In this document: piece by piece, positions 55,062 through 64,000 of the stretch
Layout of the letters: each line of letters begins with the position of its first letter
How positions within the stretch are numbered: position 1 is the first letter of the stretch
Assembly: GCA_001939145.1 (NCBI GenBank)
Contig: LSRX01000338.1
Coordinates: 555,649-619,648, forward strand
Reading direction: 5' to 3'
DNA from: Symbiodinium microadriaticum
Taxonomy: Eukaryota > Sar > Dinophyceae > Suessiales > Symbiodiniaceae
DNA: 64,000 nucleotides
The notes under the pieces: model-generated
Databases searched by the model: none
What the model was told of the DNA's origin: nothing
What the model saw: only the letters and a program-made list of their open reading frames with translations
Position numbers and translations under genes: made by a program

Positions 55062-58000
55062 CTCGGTCGACACCAAGTTTAGGCTGAGGACTTTGGGCAT
55101 AGGGCATAGGGTTTAAGCCTAGGGATTCTGGCTTTAGGGTTCCGGGTTCTGAATGCAGGTATCGGGTTTGGAGTGCAGGGTCTAGTGCCCAGGGTGCCTT
55201 ATTTGGGGTTTGGGGTTCCATCCCTCCACAGATGTTCAGGGTATAGGTCTGAGGCTTTGGGGTTTAGGGGCAGTCAGGTTTGGCAGCCCACTGTGCTACA
55301 AGTTCATGGTGAGCTCAGCATAACAAGCTTGGGCAGAGAGGGTGGAGGTTGGGGTGGAGGAATCCACAAGGGTGGCATGGGGCTCAGGGTTCGATCTTGC
55401 TGTTCATGACTATTCTGAGGGGTGCCGTCCTAAAACCCTCAACTGTAATCCTCAGTTTGTTTTTTAGTTCATCAATCCTAAACCTGACACCGGGTGCAAC
55501 AGCAATTTGTCAACTTGCCACTACTTGCCAGTAGAAGCAAGGGTGGGTGTCTTTCGTGCTACAGCTAGCACATAGTCATAAACTGGCGGTTCGGTGCTTG
55601 TGCTCATCGTTCTTCAGAGTTTCAACGCTAAACCAGAAAACCAACATCTACTTGATGCCGACTCCCACAAACCCCATCCATAAATGCCAGCACCCCAAAG
55701 CCTTCAAGCTCCTCAATCAAAACTGTAGACGCCAAGACCCTCGACCCTAAACCATCGAAACCCTGGCCCTAGAGCCTAAACCCTAAACGTAGACACCTGC
55801 GAAGCCTGACAGGAACCCTGGAAACCCCCAACCCTCAACCCTCAGACCATCCGCCTGAACCTGCTGCACGTCCTTCAAAGCCTCGACAGGGTCTGTAAGT
55901 TTGGGGCTTCAGGGTTTGTGGGGGCTTAGGGCTTATGGCTGAATGTCTACAAGGCTTACTGTAGGGTTGAGAGCTTTGGGGCTTTAGGTTTTTTTTTAAG
56001 CGCAGGGTTTAGGGTTTAGGGTTCACGGCTTTAGGTTATTGAGATTTTGGGCTTTCGGGCTTCGTGCTTAGAGCTTTGGGCTTGTGGATAGGACTCGGAA
56101 CACTGAAGTCTGGCCTGTCGGGCTTCGGGAAAGCTCCTCAATTAACTTTGCTTTAGACTCTTTGGGGTTAAGGATCAAGGTTTAGGCTTTGCGGTTTAAG
56201 GCTTAAGGTTGGGGGTCTGGGGCGCACTTCTACACGTGAACTAGGGTCCTAACATGCACAAGCGCTTTCAAGCTTGGAGTCCCCCTGAGAAATCCTGTGC
56301 GTATCCAGAGGCCAACCGCAAGCAAATTCCCCGTCCGACAATAACGCTGCAAGAACTCGGGTTCTGCAAAAAAAGCTACGGCCCATGCATGGAACAATGA
56401 GCCCCTTTCCCCCCCGCTTCCGAAAACAACCTTAAACCCTAAACCCTACACCCTAAACCCCTAAACCCTAAACCCCTGAACCCTAAAGAGTAGCTCTCGC
56501 CTTGGCCCCGTCTGCAGCCCAGCCATCCGTGTCCGGATCGCCCCAGCACACCAATGAGCCATCCACGCGCAGAGCCGCAAAGGCCGAGTTCGTGGCCTGG
56601 GCCAGGACACATAAACCTTAGGGTTTAGGGCTTTAGGGTTTTAGGGTTTTAGGGTTTTAGGGTTTTAGGGTTTAGGGTTTAGGGTTTAGGGATTTCGGGT
56701 ATTTGTTACTACACTGCTATCGGGACTACAATGTAAGATAGTAACTTTATACTCATTATTCAGACCCCTACGGTGGGGATTCCTAAGCTGCTTTCAATCC
56801 GATAATTACAGCCCTCACGCCGCTGGGGTGCCGCAATCCTAACGACCATTTAATCACAAGCACAGTTTGCGAGAACAGAAAGCACAACAACGATGATGAC
56901 GACGATTTTGAAGCAATGGTAAGTTGCCCCCGGATATCGGACGGTAGGATACTCTGATGGCCTCCAGGACACTCGCAGAGCCGCCATCGAGGCACTAGCG
57001 GATCTCGCGCTTCATGGTTTCAAACCCTCCGAGCCCCAAACCCCAAACGCTAAACCCTGTAGAACCCTAAATCCCCTGAACCCTAAGCCCTAAATCCCCT
57101 AAATCCCCTAAACCCCAAACCCTAAATCCCCTACACCCTAAATCCCCTAAACCCTAAACCCAAAATCCCCTACACCCTAAATCCCCCAAACCCTAAACCC
57201 CCTAAACCCTAAGAGCCGGAGAGCAAGAAAAGACGACGAGCCATCCCCCAAGGCACCTGGATCTCGTGCACCTCCCTGAGCTGGTCTCGCACAGTGCTGC
57301 TGGTGCCTCACTTTGCTCTTGGTTTAGGGTTTAGGGCTTAGGGCTTAGGGCTTAGGGGTTTAGGGTTTAGGTTTTAGTTTTTAGGGTTTAGGGTTTAGGG
57401 TTCAGGGTTTAGTTCTTAGGGTTTAGGGTTTCGGGTTTAAGGTCCTGGTTCGGCTCTTGTCGGCTTTTTTAAGGCTCCTCGCAACCCGAGCCTAAGGTGT
57501 TTTAAGGCTTCTCGCAACCCGAGCCTAAAGCCCCTTGCCCCCTGCAACCTCGAAATCCAAATCTCAATAGAGCCCCCAATAAGGACCCTTAGAGGAACCC
57601 TCAACCCCTTTGTAGGAGCCCCTTTCTAGTAGCCCCTAAACCGTAAACCCTAAACCCCAAACCCTAAACCCCCTAAAGCATAAACCCTGAACCCTAAACC
57701 CTAAACCCTATAAACCCTAAACCCTAAACCCTTTGGCCCGGAAACCCCCCACACACGGGGCCTCCGCACTCCGGCCGGCCCCAGGACACCACCGTGCCGT
57801 CCCGGCGCAAAGCCGCGAAGGCCCCACTGGAGGCCTCCCGAAAAGAAGGGGTTACGGAATTTAGGGCTTGGGGAGTTTAGGGTTTAGGGAGTTTAGGAGG
57901 TTTAGGGTTTAGTGAGTTTAAGGTCTAGGGGGGTTTAGGGTTTAGGGAGTTCAGGGTTTAGGGTTTGAAGCTTGGGATCTTCAGTGCTTGGAAGCCGGGC

Positions 58001-61000
58001 TTTCGGGTGCTCAGGGCTGGTAGGGTTTGGGGTTTAGGGTTTGGGGCTCAGGCTTAGAGCTTGAACTCCTCAACCCTAAAGCCCAATTATCCTGAAATCC
58101 GAACTTTAAAGCCCGGAAACTCTTCACCCTAGAACACGAATGTCCAATGCAATCTCCAGAAGCCCCCAAAACCCTAACTTCTAGAAGCCTGTTCTCAGGC
58201 CGTCGATCCCCACAAGTAGTGCCTTTCTACGCGGCGAAGGCCTCGTTTCGTTCCATGCCGCCACAACCAGGCAAACCAAACAAGAGAAAAAGGACCCGCC
58301 GAGTCCTCAGATGCGGGCAGCGATGCCAGCGACATTGCTGTGAGCGCAAAGGAGGTGAACCCGCACATCGTCGGCGCAGCAAGCCGAGGCTCATGCTTTA
58401 TATGGGTTTAGGGTTTAGGGTTTAGGGTCCCTTGCGCCGGCCTTGTAAAGCCACATATCTGACACCACAGCGCCCAGAAGCACAGACCAGTGTGCTCCAG
58501 AATGGCCCAGCAAGGAAGGCGTAAGCTTCAGGTCAACTCGACCGCACTCTTCCAAGAGAATGCTGCGAGAGCGCTGCGACCCCCACAAAAAAAAAAAAAA
58601 ACGCATCACCCTATAATAAGGACCCCAAGATGAGCTTGTTTGTACTTTCAAGTGAAAACTTAAGAACCCAAGCCCAATCCTTACGAGGGCCCTGCAACTG
58701 CCATGTCAGAATCCATATGCAGCCCTTATGAAACTATGGAACCTTGTTAGAACCTCTATGATGATAGAGCCGCTGTTAAATCCTAAAAGAACCGGTGTAG
58801 AACGCTTCATGGAAGCTGTATGCCAAAACAACAAAAAGCGCAGAGCCTATCATGCTCTGAATGATTGGATAGGGCTGTAAGGATATAGCTGCCTTACTTG
58901 TTAGAACAGGCATGATAATGATAAGAGTAACAGTAATATCACTAACAGTCGGACAATATTAATAATAACCATCATCACCACCATCATCATGATCATCACC
59001 ATAACCATCATCATCACCCTCATCATCATCATCATCATCATCATCATAACCATCATCATCATCACCATTATCATCACCATCATCATCACCATCATCATCA
59101 TCATCATCACCCTCACCATCAGCCATTATCATTATCCTCATCACCAGCATCATCATCATCATCATCATCAGCATCATCACCCTCATTATCATTATCATCA
59201 TCATCACCATTTCTTGGAGGCCTGAATCTCCTGCACGCCCCAGAGCTGCCCGGCCACGCTGCTGCAATCTCCGCCACACGCGGCCTTTCGAAGGGGTGGA
59301 GGGTTCCGCGCATGCTTTAGGGGTTTAGGGGTTTAGGGGGTTTAGGGTTTAGGGTTTTAGGGTTTAGGGCTTTGGCCTGAGGGCTTTAAGGCTACAGGGC
59401 TTCAGTGATTCAGGGGCTTAGGACTGGTGGGTTTCGGGGTTTTGGGACTTGCGGCCTAACGTATCGCGGGTTCTCAGGTGTTCAAGGGTTTGGGGTTGTT
59501 GAAAGCGGTCCGTTGAAGGAAGACTTGGACTGCCGAGGGTGATTCGATTGTCGGCGTACTGATTGTAGTATTCTCAGGCAGTTGAACCTTGAGGCTTTAG
59601 TCCACCAGGATTTCTGAATTCTGGAGTCACAGGGGTTTAGAAAAAGCTCCGCCATTCCCAGACCCTCAACCTTGAACAGTACCCGACAAGGAGAAAAACA
59701 AAACCTAGTAATGCAAATAAGCTCTGCTGCGCCATACTTCACAGCAGGAAAACCCGAAGCCCTAATGGTAAGGACAAATCAGAAGCATCATCAACGCTTG
59801 ACACGCTACGTAGACGTAGACCGAAAAGCAAGCCCCCGATCCAGTCCTCGCCCCATGTCACCACCGAGCCGTCTGCCCGGATGGCAGCAAAGGCGGAGGT
59901 ATTTGCCTGAATCTTCTGGACCTGGGTAGGGTCGGGGCTTTAGGGTTTAGGGCTTAGGGTAGGGTCGGGGGTTTGGAGGTGTAGAGTTTAAGATTGCGCT
60001 TACGATCCCGAGGTCTACACCCTAAGGCATCAAATTCTGAACCTGGGATTCCAAACTCTAAATCCGGAAGCTCTCAACTCAACACCTAAACCCGAAACAC
60101 CGAAAGCCAAAACGCCATAAACCACAAAACAAACCCTGCATCTCGTCCAACTCCTCAACCGAACCCTCGAGGTCAAGACTCCTGTTCAGGGTCCTCTGGT
60201 GAGATGCACAGCTCTAGAAGCTCAGGGATTTGCAGCTGAGTGCAGGATTTAGGGCCTGTCCGAAACCCAAAACGGGGTTTGGGTTTAGGGTTTATTAGGG
60301 TTTAGGGTTTAGGGTTTGTCCACACACCCAAACGAGAATCTCGCTTCCAACCAAAACCCGAGACTCTCAGATATCAACTCCCAAACCCCCACAAACCCTA
60401 AGCGCCAAGCCCCAAACCCCGAACCTGAATTAAGCCCGAAACCCTACACCCCAAACCCTAAAACCGCACAAACCAAACCCTAAACCCCAAACCCTAAGAA
60501 ACCCTCAGCCTAAACCGTACACCCCAAACCCTAAAACCCAACAAACCCTAAGGCCAAGCCCTAAACCCCAAACCCTCGTAGAGCCTAACCCGGCTCAGGT
60601 GCTTCCGTGAGCTTGTGCCGCACGGCCGTGCTGTCGCCGCCGGAGAAGCCCTCTCCCCACGTCACGACCTGAAACTTTGAGGCTAAGTAGGGCTTAGGGT
60701 TTGAGTTTAGGGTTTTAAGCTTTCAACCCCAAAAAGCAGCTCAACAACACCAGAAGGTTGGAATGTCCCAGAACCATCTCTTTAAGTGAGCTACCAAAAG
60801 ATTAAAAAATAAGGATATCCCACCCCAAAGTCTATGTTGGGGTGCTGTTTTGATTCCTGACTTGAACCCCTAAGATCTGTGGGTCTTGGCGGTAAACTTC
60901 AAGGATTCTCTAAACCCCATGAACTATGCAGGTGCCGTCTATACCCTGAATGTAGGCTTAACTAGAGCTTAGGATGTACATGGTTCTTGAACTCCATATA

Positions 61001-61221
61001 GAGGCCTCGGGAATTGACAGGACTTCTCCTGAAGCTTCCTTCTCATCGTTCTACTGTCACATACCCCAAAACCGTCCTCTAAGACTCCAATCATTATGCC
61101 GGAATTTCTCTCCCTATATTATGTGGTCTTTCCGGGCCGCGAAGATCAAGTCCCAGATGCCGACCCATCCGCCCGGACGGCTGCGAAGGCTGCATCCGTG
61201 GATTGGATTTGGCGCACGTTC
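54991..61221 (-). CDS. Second RCC1/HERC-like repeat protein, multi-exon, 5' and 3' ends not found
   Basis: Nine exons in order: 61161-61221, 60603-60668, 59847-59921, 59222-59284, 57762-57834, 57257-57306, 56507-56596, 55855-55892, 54991-55061. They encode repeats such as NVRQIQSTDAAFAAVRADGS, VVTWGEGFSGGDSTAVRHKL, NTSAFAAIRADGSVVTWGE, AACGGDCSSVAGQLWGVQEI and SSGAFAALRRDGTVVSWG. Phase agrees at every junction except the 3' end of 56507-56596, which I could not fix. Acceptors are AG|G in eight of nine. Donors are GC five times, GT twice, GA once. Introns are 300-1400 bp, largely telomere-like. By analogy it is a beta-propeller protein; partner and location are unknown. It has diverged from the gene at 0.5-12 kb, so it is not a recent copy. 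Confidence 0.85.
55855..55892 (-). CDS. RCC1-like micro-exon (second gene)
   Basis: 38 bp encoding PVEALKDVQQVQ. Acceptor CTTACAG|AC (the only acceptor not followed by G), GC donor GTTCAG|GCGGAT. It joins in phase to 54991-55061. Confidence 0.7.
56507..56596 (-). CDS. RCC1-like exon (second gene), 3' boundary uncertain
   Basis: Encodes ATNSAFAALRVDGSLVCWGD then PDTDGWAADG. Acceptor GCCCAG|GCC. A Cys replaces the usual Thr before WG and DGW replaces GGD, so this repeat is diverged. Confidence 0.82.
57257..57306 (-). CDS. RCC1-like exon (second gene)
   Basis: Encodes TSSTVRDQLREVHEIQ after completing Gly. Acceptor AGTGAG|GC, donor ATCCAG|GTGCCT. CCCTAAA left (57040-57215), TTTAGGG right (57320-57440). 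Confidence 0.86.
57460..57530. repeat. 35-bp tandem duplication
   Basis: TTTTAAGGCTCCTCGCAACC plus CGAGCCTAA is repeated once with three differences. Confidence 0.82.
57762..57834 (-). CDS. RCC1-like exon (second gene)
   Basis: Encodes ASSGAFAALRRDGTVVSWGR then PECG and one base. Acceptor CGGGAG|GCC, GC donor GGAG|GCCCCG. CCCTAAA left (57620-57735), TTTAGGG right (57860 on). Confidence 0.87.
58264..58577. other. Exon-like segments inside an intron of the second RCC1-like gene
   Basis: The minus strand at 58435-58577 reads SRSILLEECGRVDLKLTPSL, and the plus strand at 58264-58393 reads ESSDAGSDASDIAVSAKEVN. Both are protein-like, but the RCC1 exons on either side (59222-59284 and 57762-57834) join in phase without them. 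They may be a nested gene fragment, a skipped exon or chance. Confidence 0.3.
58970..59210. repeat. (ATC)n trinucleotide tract in an intron
   Basis: About 240 bp of ATC/ACC triplets, directly after the 59222-59284 exon. Poly-Met, poly-His and poly-Asp frames here are by-products. Confidence 0.95.
59222..59284 (-). CDS. RCC1-like exon (second gene)
   Basis: 21 codons, AACGGDCSSVAGQLWGVQEI then Q. Acceptor CGAAAG|GCC, GC donor ATTCAG|GCCTCC. The intron start GCCTCCA is identical to the start of the next exon. Confidence 0.85.
59847..59921 (-). CDS. RCC1-like exon (second gene)
   Basis: 25 codons, VQKIQANTSAFAAIRADGSV then VTWGE. Acceptor ACCCAG|GTC. The donor that keeps family spacing is GA (GGCGAG|GACTGG). 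A telomere-like insertion with a 14-bp duplication lies just outside the acceptor (59924-59970). Confidence 0.88.
60603..60668 (-). CDS. RCC1-like exon (second gene)
   Basis: 22 codons, VVTWGEGFSGGDSTAVRHKL then TE. Acceptor GTTTCAG|GTC, GC donor ACGGAA|GCACCT. CCCTAAA tract to the left (60370-60590). Confidence 0.87.
61161..61221 (-). CDS. RCC1-like exon (second gene)
   Basis: Encodes NVRQIQSTDAAFAAVRADGS after one split base. Acceptor ACTCAG|GAAC, GC donor GGGTCG|GCATCT. Earlier exons are not certain; a degenerate match (VWPQDQDHQSYEQMYKL) lies near 61660-61720. Confidence 0.83.
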
Positions 61222-61229
61222 CTGAGTTT

Positions 61230-61930
61230 GAGGGTTCCTGGGCTTAGGACTTTTGGTTTAGGGTCTAAGGTTCAGGAGTTTAGGGTTCAGGGTTTAAGGT
61301 TTAGGAGTTGAGGGTTTCGGGTGTAGCGTTTCGGGTTTAGGGGTTTAGGGATTTAGGGATGTAGGGTTTAAGGTTTAGGAGTTGAGGGTTTAGGGTGATC
61401 TTCTCCCTTGCTTGAGGCTGCTTCTTAAACTTTATGGCTGGGGCCTGGACTCTTTGAGGCTTCTCTTTTGCTTAAGGCCTTTTGCAACTAGACGGTCGAC
61501 ACGCTTTTACGGGAGTTGTTCGTCTAATCCCAAATCCCTGATCCCTAAACCCTAAAGCCTAAACCCTAAACTAAACTCTTAAATCCTAAACTCTGAAGCC
61601 TGAACCCTAAAGCCTAAACCCTAATTCCCCCAAACCCGAAACCCTAAACCCGGAACCCTCCAGCTTATACATCTGCTCGTAGCTTTGGTGGTCCTGGTCT
61701 TGTGGCCATACAGCTCTAACTGCCTTCCAGCAGCACCAACGCTTTTTGGGGTTTAGGTCAGGCCCTAAACCCTAAACCCGAAGCTCCCTAAACCGTTTGG
61801 CATTTAGGGGATGAGAGTTTTCGGAGAGCTTCATGACGCTGAACCTCATGCCGCTCAAAACGGTTTAGGGTTTAGGGTTCAGGGATAACGGCTCACCTTT
61901 TCAACCCTCATCTTAAATAATAAGAGTAGG
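61230..61930. other. Telomere-like tracts, no confident gene
   Basis: TTTAGGG-type tract 61260-61395, CCCTAAA-type 61540-61650. A block including TTTAAGGTTTAGGAGTTGAG occurs twice (about 61289 and 61368). Confidence 0.5.
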
Positions 61931-61979
61931 GTTGTTTTTCTTTTCTTTTATGTATTTTTTTTGGGGGGGGGTAGATCAG

Positions 61980-62047
<68 letters not shown>
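61980..62047. repeat. (CTA)n microsatellite
   Basis: About 22 CTA triplets, preceded by a T-rich and G-rich stretch. Confidence 0.95.
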
Positions 62048-62274
62048 GCCCAAAATGGTCGGTGCGCCCACACCATTAGGGTTTGAGAGCGGTCGGCTGT
62101 GGGGCCTGGGTTTGATTTTACTGCTTTTTAGTAGGTTTGAGTGATAACAGCTCCAAGTTGCACGAAGTTCGCATACCTTGGCTGACATGAAGGACCAAGG
62201 CAACAAGGAGGTAGCGATGGCAGAACTCCGTGTGACAACAGCATTTTTTAGCAGCTCACCCCAGAGCTATTCCG

Positions 62275-63624
62275 TCATCGCTTGAGAAACGCCTTCTTCG
62301 TGGCGGGTTTCTTCGCGACACCTGTGTGAGACACCTTTGCGGCGGGCTTCTTTGCGACACCCGTGTGAGACGCCTTTGCGGCGGGCTTCTTCATCGCAGT
62401 CTTCTTGGACCCACACTGGTAAGGCCTTTTGCCTTTTTTTGCCGATCTACTGTACGGGTTAAGATACGAGGTATCCTTTGCATCCACAGCCTGATTGTGG
62501 AGTTTGCAAAAGTACAGTACCTTAAATGCGTGGCGAGATGGGGTAGCCTCGTTCAAGACTCGTGCATATCCCCTAAACCACGAAAAGACTTGTTCGCAAG
62601 CCGATGTGTTTACCGACTCAAATCGGGATTTCAACCGACGGCGATACAAAGGGTTGCACGGGCAGTCTTTGGTGTGACCATGCGCGTGAAACAAGTCTAC
62701 ACTCCAGTACTTCACTTGGTTGAAGGCCTTGATACGGCAAGCGCAAGGAAGGAAGCTGCAGGCACGGTCCACTACGACGCCATCAGCCTTGGGATACTTG
62801 GGCAAGGTCTCCCGCAGCGCCGTCTCCAGAATGTCATTCCCCTCGGGTGCCTCCATCGCCCGAGCCCACAGGATCCGAAGATTCTTCGGGTGCACCAACA
62901 TGAACCAGCCGTGCCCATATGGCTTGATTCGTTTGTCTGCTTTGGGCTTGCCTGAGTGGCGGAGCACGTTGTCGCACTTCACGTGCACCTTAGCATGCCC
63001 ATCGGCTACGATCTCATGCACAGTAGATGGGCGGGGATGAAGAAAGCAAGTGCGCTGAAGATGATGCTCATAGGCGCGGAGAGTGGCCTCGGAAATCTCG
63101 TTGCCAATGATGATGTCTCGCTCCTTGCCTTTGCCTAAGGCTTCCAGCTCGTGTACGGCTATCCAGTACATGACCCCGGTGGCGTGGTTGACCCGGAACT
63201 GACTGGACTTGTCGGAGTGCGATAGCCCGAAGACCTCCTGGTACACATCTTTGACAGCTCTGGTGGCTACAAAGGCGCGGAACTCAAGGAGGGAGTGGTA
63301 GTGCAAGTAGTCCGTAGCAAAGCCGCATTTGTTGTTGATGAAGAGGATCCGGCCCATGGTGTCGGAGTTCACGGTGTTGTACTTGGCCGAATCCTCCCAG
63401 ACGAAGTTGGGTCCGAAGCTTTTGCGACAAGCATAGCTTGTGCACCGCATCGTCTGGACCTGCACCTTCTGAACACCTTGTAAGGTGTACGCTACCGCTT
63501 CCACGGTGTGTGCTGCGGCGAGACGCCCGCCACAATAGCACGTCTTGAGGTGGGTGCCGAACACCTCGAGGTCGGCCATTGCGATCAATGTATACAATGA
63601 GCTTCCCAAGACCTCGAAACCCAA
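62275..63624 (-). CDS. KDZ-type DDE transposase with lysine-rich tail
   Basis: An uninterrupted 449-codon frame, by far the longest believable one here. Residues 29-66 hold C-Y-C ... C-x4-C, the cysteine cluster that precedes KDZ (Kyakuja-Dileera-Zisupton) transposases. The core has the family order: IVADGHAKVHV (D208, cf. LDGNF), VVVDRACSFLP (D286, cf. YDIAC), VDLFHAHGHTKDC (310-321, conserved H..H..C) and VNTSACEQVFSWFRGYAR (E344), then LYFCKLHNQ. D208, D286 and E344 are the proposed DDE triad. Residues about 410-449 are KKPAAK repeats spaced by SHTGVA, a basic tail frequent in dinoflagellate proteins and probably DNA-binding or nuclear-targeting. Translation may start at Met16 (63579) rather than Met1. 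No terminal repeats could be identified. KDZ elements move DNA by cut and paste. Absence of stops suggests recent activity or use by the host. Confidence 0.85.
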   Translation of the reverse strand: MGFEVLGSSLYTLIAMADLEVFGTHLKTCYCGGRLAAAHTVEAVAYTLQGVQKVQVQTMRCTSYACRKSFGPNFVWEDSAKYNTVNSDTMGRILFINNKCGFATDYLHYHSLLEFRAFVATRAVKDVYQEVFGLSHSDKSSQFRVNHATGVMYWIAVHELEALGKGKERDIIIGNEISEATLRAYEHHLQRTCFLHPRPSTVHEIVADGHAKVHVKCDNVLRHSGKPKADKRIKPYGHGWFMLVHPKNLRILWARAMEAPEGNDILETALRETLPKYPKADGVVVDRACSFLPCACRIKAFNQVKYWSVDLFHAHGHTKDCPCNPLYRRRLKSRFESVNTSACEQVFSWFRGYARVLNEATPSRHAFKVLYFCKLHNQAVDAKDTSYLNPYSRSAKKGKRPYQCGSKKTAMKKPAAKASHTGVAKKPAAKVSHTGVAKKPATKKAFLKR

Positions 63625-63849
63625 AAGCTCCAGCGATCACATCACATGCCGCTATGTTCATAGTGCAGCAAATTCGCATGTGCGGCCAAAGCGTTTATGG
63701 ATTGATAGACTTCTTTTGCTGCAGAGCGGATGCGGAGCATGAGTGTTTGTACAGATTGCAAGCTGTTCAGCTTGGGTTACAGGAGTAGGATGGCTAGAAC
63801 ATTCGCATTTCAAAACTCTAACGAACCCACTCAGAAATAGCGGAGCAAG

Positions 63850-64000
63850 TCACGGCTCTGCATGGAGACTACGGGCCTCGGCCTCGTCGGGGTCATCATC
63901 CTGTGTCTTTGCCATCTTGCTGGGAGGAGACCTGATCAAAGGACTCGATGCCACGGCAGGATTGCGACGTGAGCCGCGTGGAGGAGTTGATTCACGGTCT
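63850..64000 (-). CDS. 3' end of an unidentified coding region, cut by the window edge
   Basis: The minus strand reads RESTPPRGSRRNPAVASSPL then IRSPPSKMAKTQDDDPDEAE and ARSLHAEP, stop at 63850-63852. Protein-like, Ser/Pro-rich then acidic. It lies upstream of the transposase in the same direction and might be a neighbouring gene's last exon or a second ORF of the element. Confidence 0.45.
   Translation of the reverse strand, partial: DRESTPPRGSRRNPAVASSPLIRSPPSKMAKTQDDDPDEAEARSLHAEP

Larger units (their letters stand above)
1..64000. repeat. Dispersed degenerate telomere-like repeats (TTTAGGG/CCCTAAA)
   Basis: Several dozen islands of TTTAGGG or CCCTAAA, mostly 20-250 bp, with variants such as TTTAGGGG, CTTAGGG, TTTATAGGG and CCCTGAA, lie between the exons over the whole window. 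Examples are 600-715, 2575-2665, 8420-8490, 9005-9160, 10140-10260, 10590-10760, 14990-15110, 17520-17695, 23248-23310, 26975-27065, 29710-29880, 30785-30905, 33790-33880, 37165-37280, 37925-38090, 38200-38275, 41455-41560, 51870-52010, 53260-53400, 53700-53940, 54210-54530, 54820-54960, 57040-57215, 57320-57440, 57620-57735, 57860-57970 and 60370-60590. Both orientations occur and switch many times, so this is not a chromosome end. TTTAGGG is the telomere repeat of dinoflagellates and plants. Confidence 0.95.

Noticed and set aside
58901-59313. Poly-Met, poly-Asp and poly-His frames
   Set aside because: By-products of the ATC triplet tract in an intron of the second RCC1-like gene.
62326-62955. 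209-codon plus-strand frame
   Set aside because: It is the antisense of the KDZ-type transposase.
1-64000. True telomere or subtelomere
   Set aside because: The TTTAGGG islands are short, degenerate and switch orientation dozens of times between exons; no terminal array is present.

Overview
The window looks like nuclear DNA of a dinoflagellate, most likely of the Symbiodinium type. Four things point that way. (1) Degenerate telomere-type TTTAGGG/CCCTAAA repeats occur throughout. (2) Exons are very short (37-82 bp). Nearly every intron ends AG|G, and donors are often GC or GA rather than GT. (3) Two genes encode tandem repeats of the type AFAALRxDGSVVTWGxxxxGGDSS, the RCC1/HERC-like repeat proteins expanded in these algae. 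(4) Recognised coding segments lie almost all on the minus strand, as in dinoflagellate unidirectional gene arrays. The species cannot be settled from this sequence. Most long open frames are not genes: they are frames through microsatellites, introns or N runs.

Layout. 12.0-0.5 kb (minus): a gene that can be pieced together exon by exon. It starts at 12044 with an N-terminal ubiquitin-like domain and continues into RCC1-like repeats that run off the left edge. A (CTCTCTCG)n array of about 1 kb sits in one of its introns. 14-29 kb: scattered minus-strand exons of unidentified genes (a signal-peptide exon at 17.8 kb, acidic and basic exons at 21.3, 22.1, 23.4 and 28.2 kb), a split 97-bp tandem repeat, and between its halves a triple palindrome. 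31.2-32.2 kb: assembly gap. 32.3 kb: one plus-strand exon. 34-35 kb: an acidic 36-bp minisatellite and a small unassigned coding region. 38-44 kb: further isolated exons and minisatellites. 46-48.4 kb: a decayed minus-strand mobile-element-like coding region. 49.9-54 kb: lysine-rich and other exons. 61.2-55.0 kb (minus): a second RCC1-like repeat gene, nine exons in consistent phase. 63.6-62.3 kb (minus): an apparently intact KDZ-type transposase with a lysine-rich KKPAAK tail. 64.0-63.85 kb: the 3' end of another minus-strand coding region.

Main observation. The telomere-like repeats are not random filler. Around most exons the left flank is CCCTAAA and the right flank is TTTAGGG, so introns begin with TTTAGGG and end with CCCTAAA and could fold back on themselves. 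Several short telomere-like arrays are flanked by direct duplications of the target (9-30 bp). One, at 18.45 kb, splits an open reading frame and would be removed exactly by an AG|GATC...AG|GATC splice. Together this suggests that telomere-like DNA is inserted into genes by a process that duplicates the target and can create introns, as introner elements do. Several MITE-like palindromes with terminal inverted repeats lie in the same introns.
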